Below are positions 1 through 6,344 of a stretch of DNA of 7,013 bases, piece after piece. The stretch is from assembly GCA_021796135.1 (NCBI GenBank), contig JAJYOQ010000216.1, positions 1-7,013 on the forward strand, written 5' to 3'. The position numbers were made by a program, and so were the translations under genes. This stretch comes from Bacteroidota bacterium (GTDB lineage: Bacteria; Bacteroidota; Ignavibacteria; Ignavibacteriales; Ignavibacteriaceae). Below the pieces are notes generated by a model. The model saw only the letters and a program-made list of their open reading frames with translations, was not told the origin of the DNA and ran no database searches. Each line of letters starts with the position of its first letter. Position 1 is the stretch's first letter.

Positions 1-51
1 CCCTAATTTTAAAGATAAATCATATAAATTTTTACTAATTTCATTTCTCAT
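1..51 (-). CDS. Start of a probable second immunity gene (17 codons, cut by window edge)
   Basis: ATG at 51-49 overlaps the TGA of the orphan tail (50-48). The frame stays open to base 1 and encodes MRNEISKNLYDLSLKLG. SKNLYDLSLKLG matches IKKLDDLCYHLG, near the N-terminus of the two-helix membrane protein at 562-798, in 6 of 12 residues without gaps (K, L, D, L, L, G). Since the tails preceding both genes are homologous, this is most likely a paralogous immunity gene. A competing ATG at 44-42 in another frame stops after 11 codons. The piece is short, so the call depends on context. Confidence 0.55.
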   Translation of the reverse strand, partial: MRNEISKNLYDLSLKLG

Positions 52-422
52 AAGATAGGTACTATAATATTAAACTTTAGTAATTCTTGAACCATTTTTC
101 CTATAGTTTCAGTAGATTTTTCTAGCCCTTTCCCAATAACATAACCTGTAGCAAGATTGAATGCTGCACTGCCTAATCTATCAGCTCTTTCACTACTACC
201 ATTTATAACCCAATCTATCAATGTAAGTCCAGTCCCCGTTGCATCCAAGACTGTAGATACGGCACCTCCTCCTGCAATAATTGGTATGCCATATTGTGGA
301 GCCCCCATTAAACTAAATCCTACGCCTGTAATATATGCTCCTTCGGTAATATTTTCTGAGAAAGAGCTGATATACTTCTCCCAGAGACTGAAAGAACCGG
401 ATGAACATTTTGCTAAATTCAT
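48..422 (-). CDS. Orphan RHS-type toxin tail without RHS core
   Basis: A 124-residue protein with no RHS motifs. It aligns without gaps to the tail of the RHS gene ending at 808. Shared patterns are YGIPIIAGG against FGLPIIGGS, and STVLDATGTGLTLIDWVING against STNLDIAATVLTFIDYAVNG. By hand count, 12 of 36 residues (19-54) and then 11 of 23 are identical. It is Gly/Ala-rich with hydrophobic stretches at about 28-55 and 60-73, so the same membrane-acting role is plausible. The frame extends only seven codons beyond the ATG before a stop (446-444), and nothing RHS-like is visible in 423-561, so the tail is detached from any core. It may be a stored cassette, a decayed toxin or a stand-alone protein. 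The stop overlaps the start of the next gene in ATGA. Confidence 0.65.
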   Translation of the reverse strand: MNLAKCSSGSFSLWEKYISSFSENITEGAYITGVGFSLMGAPQYGIPIIAGGGAVSTVLDATGTGLTLIDWVINGSSERADRLGSAAFNLATGYVIGKGLEKSTETIGKMVQELLKFNIIVPIL

Positions 423-561
423 TTTTCCATGATGGCATATAATTCACCTAAAAATGAAATGGAGTATATACTGAATAATAAATTTATACATTGCCTTTTA
501 TCTCTTTAATGAATTACCAACTCATAGAATTAAGAATATTACTTGTGGATAGGTAATTTTG

Positions 562-798
562 TCAATTACCTCTAATAAGTTTTATAAAAAAGAAAAGAAA
601 ACCTAATAATGACATTGTCCAAATAACAATGTCCCAATTTTTTTCCGATACGCTGAGGTCATTCCAGATTTTAACATGTTTCAATTTATTAATACTTATA
701 AGCAATACTACCAATAATATGGGGAGAACCGGGTCAATTCCTAAATGGTAGCACAAATCATCTAATTTTTTTATAAGTACATCCTTCCATGAAGACAT
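562..798 (-). CDS. Small two-helix membrane protein, probable immunity partner of the glycine-rich RHS tail
   Basis: A 78-residue protein. Residues 1-22 form an amphipathic start (WKDVLIKKLDDLCYHLG). Hydrophobic segments follow at about 23-37 (PVLPILLVVLLISI) and 54-74 (WDIVIWTMSLLGFLFFF), separated by a charged stretch, with a short basic C-terminus. It begins 9 nt after the RHS stop codon, without a recognisable Shine-Dalgarno site. I know no family for it. Tight spacing after a toxin tail and membrane location suggest immunity against a membrane-acting tail. Support comes from a second copy of the arrangement at the window's left end: the orphan tail at 48-422 is homologous to this toxin's tail, and the gene following it starts with a related sequence. 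Confidence 0.7.
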   Translation of the reverse strand: MSSWKDVLIKKLDDLCYHLGIDPVLPILLVVLLISINKLKHVKIWNDLSVSEKNWDIVIWTMSLLGFLFFFIKLIRGN

Positions 799-807
799 AA
801 TTTCTGG

Positions 808-3609
808 CTAAAAAATTATTGGTGAATAAATTGGATAATAAGTTGGAATTATATTAGTGATTGCTTTAATAGTCTCTCCAAAACCACCACCCATTAAAAG
901 TCGTTGTAATTGATTTGAAGCTCTGTATTCAAGTTTCGTCCCTCCATTAACGGCATAGTCAATAAAAGTTAAAACGGTAGCAGCTATGTCTAAATTTGTA
1001 CTTAGCTGAAATGAACCGCCGATTATAGGCAATCCAAATTCTGCCTGTCCGGTAGATAATGATATTCCTCCAACTACTATCCCGCCAAGAGTTATATAGT
1101 CTGATGTTGTATTCAAATATTCCGGTCCAAATCCATAAACAGTTGTATATGCGTCTTCGAAAAAACTATTAATACTGGTTTTCGTTTTAGATACTAAATC
1201 ACTCAGCCCTGTCAATTTTGATTTGAAATATTCTTCTTCGCGATTTACAATATCCTTTGTAGTAACTTGATGTGCATTGTCGCCATTATCATTCTGATTA
1301 TTGTTTTGTTGTAATTGCTGACTCTGTTGATATTCTTCTGCCAGTTGCTGTCCGATTTCCTGGTCTACTTCTACACCATCTATCATATAAGTAACCGAGC
1401 CGTCAGGATCAACTAATCTTATTGGATTGCTGAGGACGTAATCATAAGGAGAAGTGCCTGGATATTTGCTGACCATCGGATCAACCTGAAGCCACTGTCC
1501 ACGAAATGGATCATAATACCTCTTGCCAAAATAATATAGACCATCAGGTGCATCTAATTCTTTTTCCGTGAACTTATACCTTTGATCAGCACTCGATGTG
1601 TAACTTCTTCCTGTCATCTGCATGCCATAAGGATAATAGTCATCATAGCCTACTATATTTCCGTTTACGTCTACTGTCATTCTTATACTGCCCAAATGAT
1701 CCTTAAGATAATAATACCTTCCCGTTACGGAATAGTTTGCTATTTTTACTTGTCCTATATTATCGCCTCCGGCTCCTAGTATGTTATATGTCAAGTTAGA
1801 ACTGTATGGCAAAAGACATATTGCTTCTGTCTTACCATCTGCTCCGTAATAATAACTGTTATAGTTTCCGCTTGCATCTGAAACACTTGTGCGTCTGCCG
1901 TATACATCGTTCTCATAATACTCTATCTGACCGTTTGTCATGTATACTGACAACGGCATGTTGTCGGGGCTGTTTATTATGAAACTTATTCCTCTGTGAC
2001 TGTCTGATATTACGTTTCCGTTTGAATCATAAGTATATGCGGCAGAAGTTGATCCACTTATTGATGAAAGTCTGTTTGTTCCGGTTGTGTAATTATAACT
2101 AAGGTTATCCTGATTTCTGCCGGTATTTCCATTTCGCTGTAAGGCTGTAAAGTTGCCCGCATTGTCGTAACTATAATTTGCATCATAAGCACTTGTTGGC
2201 AACCATGCATTAGTATAGTATCCAAAATTTGCGCTGTCCAATCTGTTTGCATTGTCATATGCATATGAATCGCCAATTACTCCGTAACCATTAAAAAGTA
2301 CTCCGCTCATCTGGTACATTTGCCAGCTTATGTTACCATTGTATTCTTGTTTTGCTCCCTGTGCTGCACCTATATGTCCCGATATATCATAGCCGATTAC
2401 TTCTCCAAACTTATCTGCCGGAAGACCTGAATCAAATCCGTCTCTTCCCGGATCTTGCGGCTGACCATTGTATATATTCCCTAAGTTTTGATGATTTATC
2501 ATCTGAAGCCAGTCTCTTGTATTATAGGTATAGTCAACTCCCTGGGCACCTCCAAGCTGCAGCCTCTGCACTTTTCCGTTTGCGTAATACTTATACAGTC
2601 CTTCCTGTACTGTTGTACCGTTTGCATATTGTGTACTTGCCTTGCTCATTCTGTTTAAATTATCGTACGAATATGTCGTATTAAAATCTCCATTTCGCCA
2701 ATCGTAATCATAAAAATCTTTCTTTGTTACGTTTCCCTGCATATCATAACTATAGGATAGTTTTTTCTGATACCAGCCAAGATTTGATAGGACTATCCAT
2801 TCTATTCTTCCGGTTTCATTATATGAATAATAATAAATCGTGCTGGCATTTCCAAACTTGTATGCTTCTACATAGGATAATCTTCCGTGAAGATTCCTTT
2901 GTCCTGCGGCCATTGCTGCTGTACTCGGCTGATCGTAAAAATATTGTTTCCATACCAATGTACTTGTATTAGGGAAAGCCGGGTTGTTTGCATTTGTCTG
3001 ATTGAAATCTGCGTTAACCGATGAAGAGTTATATTCTCCTTCTTCTGTTACTCTATTAAGGGCATCATATTTAAAGTACTTAAATTCGTAACCTGTATTG
3101 CAGGAGATATGATTAGTATAGTTGCCGTTATAAATAGTTATGGTAAAATCAAATGTACCAATAGGCAAATAAACAGAAGAGCTAACGGTAGTAGAAGTAG
3201 AGGTAATTGTAGCTAACACAGCAGAAGATCCGTGTGGCTTTATAGTTATAGTGCAGTACATCCCGCTACCACCAGCATTCGGTTGGGCATAAAGGCTCAC
3301 AGTGCCTGGCATTGTAAGAGTAAAACTGCCGCTTGTGTTTCCAACGGCGGCTAAATAAACGGAGTTCTCAGAGATCCCGTTATGGTTCGCATCCTTAATG
3401 AACCTCAAATTCCCGTTCTTGTCATACAAATATTGAGTAGTACCTGCATCCGGTGAGGTTTTTTGTGTTAATTTTTTTAATGTATTATAAGTATAATTTG
3501 TTTGTTTGTTGGTGGGATCTGTTGTACTCAGTAAATCATCATTTGCATTATAAACATAATTTGTTGTCAGGTTAAGACTTCCCGGGTTCTGTACTGTTTG
3601 CGTATACTG
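808..3609 (-). CDS. 5'-truncated RHS/YD-repeat protein with Q-rich linker and glycine-rich toxin tail
   Basis: The frame is open from 3609 to the TAG at 808 and is RHS-like from its first codons (NYVYNANDDLL, QYLYDKNGNLRF), but it has no ATG or GTG before 3429. The first possible start is TTG at 3429, in the middle of a YD repeat, so the real 5' end is missing. Numbered from 3429: a Ser/Thr-rich beta insertion (about 22-112); YD repeats such as FKYDALNRVTEEG-type, YSYDNLNRM, YAYDNANRL and YTYDSNGNV (about 117-560); the RHS core (571-677) with YYYLKDHLG, YKFTEKE, YFGKRYY and DPDG; then the tail (678-873). The tail has a Gln-rich linker (698-713) followed by Gly-rich hydrophobic stretches (779-803 and 807-827). 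The small membrane protein 9 nt downstream is the likely immunity partner. The core differs from the other two here (DPMVSKYPGTSPYDYV), so it comes from another RHS lineage. It may be a silent reservoir, a decayed gene or part of an interrupted larger gene. Confidence 0.8.
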   Translation of the reverse strand, partial: QYTQTVQNPGSLNLTTNYVYNANDDLLSTTDPTNKQTNYTYNTLKKLTQKTSPDAGTTQYLYDKNGNLRFIKDANHNGISENSVYLAAVGNTSGSFTLTMPGTVSLYAQPNAGGSGMYCTITIKPHGSSAVLATITSTSTTVSSSVYLPIGTFDFTITIYNGNYTNHISCNTGYEFKYFKYDALNRVTEEGEYNSSSVNADFNQTNANNPAFPNTSTLVWKQYFYDQPSTAAMAAGQRNLHGRLSYVEAYKFGNASTIYYYSYNETGRIEWIVLSNLGWYQKKLSYSYDMQGNVTKKDFYDYDWRNGDFNTTYSYDNLNRMSKASTQYANGTTVQEGLYKYYANGKVQRLQLGGAQGVDYTYNTRDWLQMINHQNLGNIYNGQPQDPGRDGFDSGLPADKFGEVIGYDISGHIGAAQGAKQEYNGNISWQMYQMSGVLFNGYGVIGDSYAYDNANRLDSANFGYYTNAWLPTSAYDANYSYDNAGNFTALQRNGNTGRNQDNLSYNYTTGTNRLSSISGSTSAAYTYDSNGNVISDSHRGISFIINSPDNMPLSVYMTNGQIEYYENDVYGRRTSVSDASGNYNSYYYGADGKTEAICLLPYSSNLTYNILGAGGDNIGQVKIANYSVTGRYYYLKDHLGSIRMTVDVNGNIVGYDDYYPYGMQMTGRSYTSSADQRYKFTEKELDAPDGLYYFGKRYYDPFRGQWLQVDPMVSKYPGTSPYDYVLSNPIRLVDPDGSVTYMIDGVEVDQEIGQQLAEEYQQSQQLQQNNNQNDNGDNAHQVTTKDIVNREEEYFKSKLTGLSDLVSKTKTSINSFFEDAYTTVYGFGPEYLNTTSDYITLGGIVVGGISLSTGQAEFGLPIIGGSFQLSTNLDIAATVLTFIDYAVNGGTKLEYRASNQLQRLLMGGGFGETIKAITNIIPTYYPIYSPIIF

Positions 3610-3664
3610 TCATACGTATACTACCGTGACGATCCATTTTGTAATTGTAATGTTTTGCAGCTAT
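3572..3664 (-). pseudogene. RHS remnant out of frame with the downstream RHS frame
   Basis: Between the immunity gene and the long RHS frame, a short frame open over 3664-3575 encodes KHYNYKMDRHGSIRMTV and then runs into TAA at 3574-3572. It resembles the YYYLKDHLGSIRMTV motif of the RHS core encoded further on. By my hand alignment, 3594-3635 and 1661-1702 share 32 of 42 bases without gaps. The frame of the downstream RHS gene is closed by TGA at 3612-3610, so the two pieces are joined by a shift between 3609 and 3574. The segment could instead be an ordinary YD repeat carrying one indel. Confidence 0.5.
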
Positions 3665-3702
3665 TTAAACTGTACAATAAAAATATATTTTTTCATAAGT
3701 AA

Positions 3703-4089
3703 CTATGTTCTTGACACTTTAAAAATTATAATTCGAATTGTTATCATTACTACAGAAATAAACAGAAATAAAAGTATATATTTTTTACCTCTTTTCCTTA
3801 GCTTCTCTCCTTCATCTTCTGTTATTTTTTCTATCTCATAGTTCTTCAGCGTCAACCATTGCACTATTATAAAAAGTGGAATAGAGATAAAAATGAAAAA
3901 TTCAAAATAATTAAGTTTACTAACAGAATTAAAAATTCCAAAGTTCATTAATTTATCTAGTAAAAACATTAGAGGACCCAAAAATAGAAGGGTATATATA
4001 CAAAAGGCTATTCTTGCTTGAAATAGATCCTTTTTATAATATTTATACAAACAATAAATTATTGCATTGCTGAAATTATATTTTTTCAT
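3703..4089 (-). CDS. Three-helix membrane protein, probable immunity partner of the mini-RHS tail
   Basis: A 128-residue protein with three hydrophobic segments at about residues 27-45, 61-80 and 103-123. A highly charged loop (KNYEIEKITEDEGEKLRKR) lies between the second and third, and there is a basic aromatic N-terminus. There is no cleavable signal peptide. Its ATG overlaps the stop of the mini-RHS gene in ATGA, so translation is probably coupled; no Shine-Dalgarno site is visible. I recognise no named family. Position directly after a toxin tail, coupling and membrane character together suggest an immunity protein acting in the inner membrane, as expected if the tail inserts into membranes. 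The coding DNA is very AT-rich (10 G/C in 60 at 3721-3780), unlike the RHS core before it. Confidence 0.75.
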   Translation of the reverse strand: MKKYNFSNAIIYCLYKYYKKDLFQARIAFCIYTLLFLGPLMFLLDKLMNFGIFNSVSKLNYFEFFIFISIPLFIIVQWLTLKNYEIEKITEDEGEKLRKRGKKYILLFLFISVVMITIRIIIFKVSRT

Positions 4090-5351
4090 TTTTCATCATA
4101 AATTTTATTTAACACTTTATCATCGAGTCCAGTTGCGCTCATAACCCCTAGACCAATTGATGCACCTAATACATAAGGATTAGAAGAATCTAACAAAGAA
4201 ACACCTATATTTATACCTAATTCTGTACCATTTGTCCAAGATGGATGTTGCATCAATTTAACAAAAGAAATTCCAGCATTAGTATATCCTAATGTTTTTC
4301 CAATCCCCTTCATTGTTTTAGAAAACACCGGAGCAGCAAACTCTACCCCTTTATCAAGTTTCAATATGCCTTCCATTACTTGTGCGGAGGCACCCGTTGT
4401 TGCTATAATAGCATTAAATTCATTTATATAGACATTACCACTTGACTCGTTTTTACCTGAAACCAGCACTTCATTCATTAGCGGCATAAAAGGGGTTGGT
4501 GGCCCTCCATTAATTCCATACAACATCTCTGTATTTGTTTTCGTATCAATTGCTGTAAATTGTTCACTAATATAATCTCCTTTTATTCCATTTTTATCTA
4601 AGTCAGCCTGGCTATGAATATCAGCTCTAAATATGGGTTTCCCAGTTCCATCATCATACCAGCCTAAGTCAGCGCCATCCGGATCAACATTCCTTTCCGG
4701 ATTATCCATTACATAATTATAACTACTCCATCCTGGATACTTGCTTACCAGCGGGTCTACACTTAGCCACCTTCCTGATGAGCTTTCATAATACCTGGCT
4801 CCAAAATAATCTAAATTACTTTCATTGTCACGTTCTTTGCCCGTGAACTTATAAAGGTCATTCGATAGTCCTTGGTTATAGCTTCTTATATATTCTCCAT
4901 AACTGTAGTAGTCTTGTGCGGCTACTATAGTTCCAGTATGGTCAAGCGTCTGTCTTATGTCGCCTAAGTGATCCTTTATGTAATAATATCTTACCAGGCT
5001 TCCTGCGTCATAGCTTTGGCTGGTTGATCCGGTTCCGTTATAAAAGCTCTCGGATACTTTTATCGTGTGTATACCGCACGTTATTATTGTCATTGCCGTT
5101 CCGCTGTAGCCTGAACTCGTTGGATTTTGTGTATTGACTACTGTTCCATCCAATGATACTGTTACCGTGCCTATCTGGCTATACGTGAAATAAACCGTTA
5201 CTGTAACCGGCACTAATTTTGTACCTGATGCCGGTGTTACGCCGGTTATTGTTACTACCGGCTGAGCTAAAATAACTACACTAAAAAATAATGTCAAGAT
5301 AAGAATATCTCTTATTTTTCTTGAAACACTGCTTCTCTTGCTTATTTTCAT
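4086..5351 (-). CDS. Mini-RHS protein: signal peptide, Ig-like domain, RHS core, hydrophobic toxin tail
   Basis: A 421-residue protein, complete within the window. Residues 1-30 form a signal peptide: basic start, then ILILTLFFSVVILAQ. Residues 31-118 look like one Ig-like beta domain (VVTITGVTPASG ... VTVSLDG ... GIHTIKVSESFYNG). Residues 120-226 are the RHS-associated core, with YYYIKDHLG (122-130), LYKFTGKERD, YFGARYY, GRWLSVDPLVSKYPG and DPDG (223-226). The remainder is the variable tail: a polar linker (227-310), then a Gly/Ala-rich hydrophobic part (about 311-411). RHS toxins usually have hundreds of residues of YD repeats forming a shell; this one has none, so it is either a reduced toxin carrier or the product of a deletion joining a signal-peptide gene to a core. 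The downstream gene overlaps it by ATGA and encodes a membrane protein. A membrane-acting (pore-forming) tail is my inference from composition and that partner. The start is backed by the signal peptide and AAAGGA. Confidence 0.85.
   Translation of the reverse strand: MKISKRSSVSRKIRDILILTLFFSVVILAQPVVTITGVTPASGTKLVPVTVTVYFTYSQIGTVTVSLDGTVVNTQNPTSSGYSGTAMTIITCGIHTIKVSESFYNGTGSTSQSYDAGSLVRYYYIKDHLGDIRQTLDHTGTIVAAQDYYSYGEYIRSYNQGLSNDLYKFTGKERDNESNLDYFGARYYESSSGRWLSVDPLVSKYPGWSSYNYVMDNPERNVDPDGADLGWYDDGTGKPIFRADIHSQADLDKNGIKGDYISEQFTAIDTKTNTEMLYGINGGPPTPFMPLMNEVLVSGKNESSGNVYINEFNAIIATTGASAQVMEGILKLDKGVEFAAPVFSKTMKGIGKTLGYTNAGISFVKLMQHPSWTNGTELGINIGVSLLDSSNPYVLGASIGLGVMSATGLDDKVLNKIYDEK
4675..4801 (-). 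repeat. 127-nt direct repeat, copy A, in the mini-RHS core
   Basis: Identical base for base to 6887-7013. It encodes the end of the RHS core up to DPDG. Identity ends in the third position of the Gly codon; the tails beyond are unrelated apart from a few bases (ctaagtc). Confidence 0.95.
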
Positions 5352-5359
5352 CTCTAAAT

Positions 5360-5365
5360 TCCTTT
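5360..5365 (-). promoter_or_regulatory. Shine-Dalgarno-like site of the mini-RHS gene
   Basis: AAAGGA ends 8 nt before the ATG at 5351. It supports this Met as the true start, in agreement with the signal peptide that directly follows. I see no convincing promoter in the roughly 200 nt upstream. Confidence 0.5.
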
Positions 5366-5382
5366 TATCGTTTTCTTTGAAG

Positions 5383-5580
5383 CTAAAAATGATACTCTAC
5401 TCTGCCTATCAAGCCATTGCCGTATAGGTTAAAGAACTTTGGGACAAGTGTATTAAAATCTATAACTCCAAACTCGCGCTCTGTCTTATTAATTAAATTG
5501 TTGTGGAACTTATTAAGCAATACTGAAGGTCTTTGAATTAAGAATATATTTATTAGCAGTAAAATATTATTTAATTTCAT
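5383..5580 (-). CDS. Doubtful 65-residue ORF, possible remnant of an outer-membrane protein 3' end
   Basis: This is the only ORF of note in the 306-nt stretch between the exported protein gene (ends 5658) and the next RHS gene (starts 5351). The first half is AT-rich and looks non-coding in character. The second half (FNTLVPKFFNLYGNGLIGRVEYHF, of which the last nine residues are LIGRVEYHF) is richer in G/C: 14 of 30 bases at 5401-5430. A terminal alternating strand ending in Phe is the usual end of outer-membrane beta-barrels, so this may be the 3' scrap of such a gene joined to unrelated DNA. It has no clear ribosome binding site. It could equally be chance; I do not assign a function. Confidence 0.25.
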   Translation of the reverse strand: MKLNNILLLINIFLIQRPSVLLNKFHNNLINKTEREFGVIDFNTLVPKFFNLYGNGLIGRVEYHF

Positions 5581-5657
5581 TTATTAATCGGTTAAAAATT
5601 CTAGCTGAACTTAAAATATTGTATGTTAAATTAGAAATGTAATTCAAAAAGACCTGG

Positions 5658-6344
5658 CTATTCTTTCGACCATTTAATTTTGTCTTCTTTCCTGGCTTGT
5701 ATAATTATCCTATTAATATTTTTATCTTTTATTTTGTTTAAGAAAGATAAGTCAACTGCTGATGGGTTTTCCATATCGAAAAAGAATAGCCAAAAGCTTT
5801 TTATTTGTTCATCATTAAGAGTTTTCAATATTTTCATCGTTAGATTTAAATTATCTTTTACTTTGCCTATCAACACATTCTGAAGAACACCAACTTGGTC
5901 CCCTTCCCAATGTCCACCAAGGGAAACATTGATAAGTTTTTTATAATAAGTTTCCTTGTTAACTGCATATAAATTTGGTAATATTTTTTCAATATGGTTA
6001 GAACTATAGAGAGGCATAAAAACAGCCGAGTCCGATGATATCTCAATAAAACCATATATTTTATTAAACCTTTTAAAGGTGTCTGGGAAATATTTAAAAA
6101 ACAAGATTTCATATTTTGCTTTTTCTTTGCCTTTATAGTGAAGGATTAAATCTCCGTATTTTTTCAAACTATCTGCTTGTTCATTAACAGTTAACAAGGT
6201 TGTGTTTTGCACAATTATTTTTTCTTTGTGCAAACAATCTTCTCTTGCATAACTTGGATAACAAAGAGTATATAAAAAAGTTAATATAATAAAAGATATT
6301 TTGGCTCCTCTATTGTATAACATTGAAAATATTGAATTTGACAT
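5658..6344 (-). CDS. Secreted hypothetical protein, probable immunity partner of the DUF5675-like tail
   Basis: A 228-residue protein with a clear N-terminal signal peptide: basic residues near 11-15, hydrophobic stretch ISFIILTFLYTLCY (16-29), and a likely cleavage after SYA (31-33). The mature part is soluble, rich in Lys and aromatic residues, and has no further membrane segment. Recognisable stretches are FKYFPDTFKRFNKIYGF, YYKKLINVSLGGHWEGD and IKSFWLFFFDMENPSAVDL; they remind me of uncharacterised proteins beside RHS genes in Bacteroidota, but I cannot name a family. Its start overlaps the RHS toxin gene by 35 nt. Export fits neutralising a toxin that acts on the cell wall in the periplasm, so I infer an immunity protein. 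The gene is much more AT-rich than the RHS cores (positions 5701-5760 hold 11 G/C in 60), typical of exchanged tail/immunity DNA. An alternative ATG at 6323 would still leave a signal peptide. Confidence 0.75.
   Translation of the reverse strand: MSNSIFSMLYNRGAKISFIILTFLYTLCYPSYAREDCLHKEKIIVQNTTLLTVNEQADSLKKYGDLILHYKGKEKAKYEILFFKYFPDTFKRFNKIYGFIEISSDSAVFMPLYSSNHIEKILPNLYAVNKETYYKKLINVSLGGHWEGDQVGVLQNVLIGKVKDNLNLTMKILKTLNDEQIKSFWLFFFDMENPSAVDLSFLNKIKDKNINRIIIQARKEDKIKWSKE

Noticed and set aside
157..432. Plus-strand frame of 91 codons
   Set aside because: It is the antisense of the orphan tail, whose homology to another tail in the window shows the true frame.
1582..2972. Plus-strand frames at 1582-1779, 2352-2684 and 2724-2972, and a minus-strand frame at 2058-2276
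   Set aside because: All lie within the YD-repeat/core coding region in other frames and show no protein pattern of their own.
3427..3429. TTG as start codon of the long RHS protein
   Set aside because: It lies inside a YD repeat, the same frame is RHS-like for 60 codons upstream, and there is no ribosome binding site. I treat the gene as 5'-truncated.
3679..3692. AT-only palindrome aaaaatatattttt after the three-helix protein gene
   Set aside because: It has no G/C stem, so it would not act as an intrinsic terminator; it is expected in DNA this AT-rich.
3711..3732. TTGACA and TATAAT on the plus strand
   Set aside because: The spacing is only 10 nt, the site is inside a gene on the other strand, and no plus-strand gene follows.
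3626..3841. Plus-strand frame of 71 codons with hydrophobic character
   Set aside because: It is antisense to the three-helix protein gene; its hydrophobicity is a by-product of AT-rich DNA.
5870..6112. Minus-strand frame of 80 codons
   Set aside because: It is a shifted frame within the exported protein gene, which is longer and has a signal peptide.
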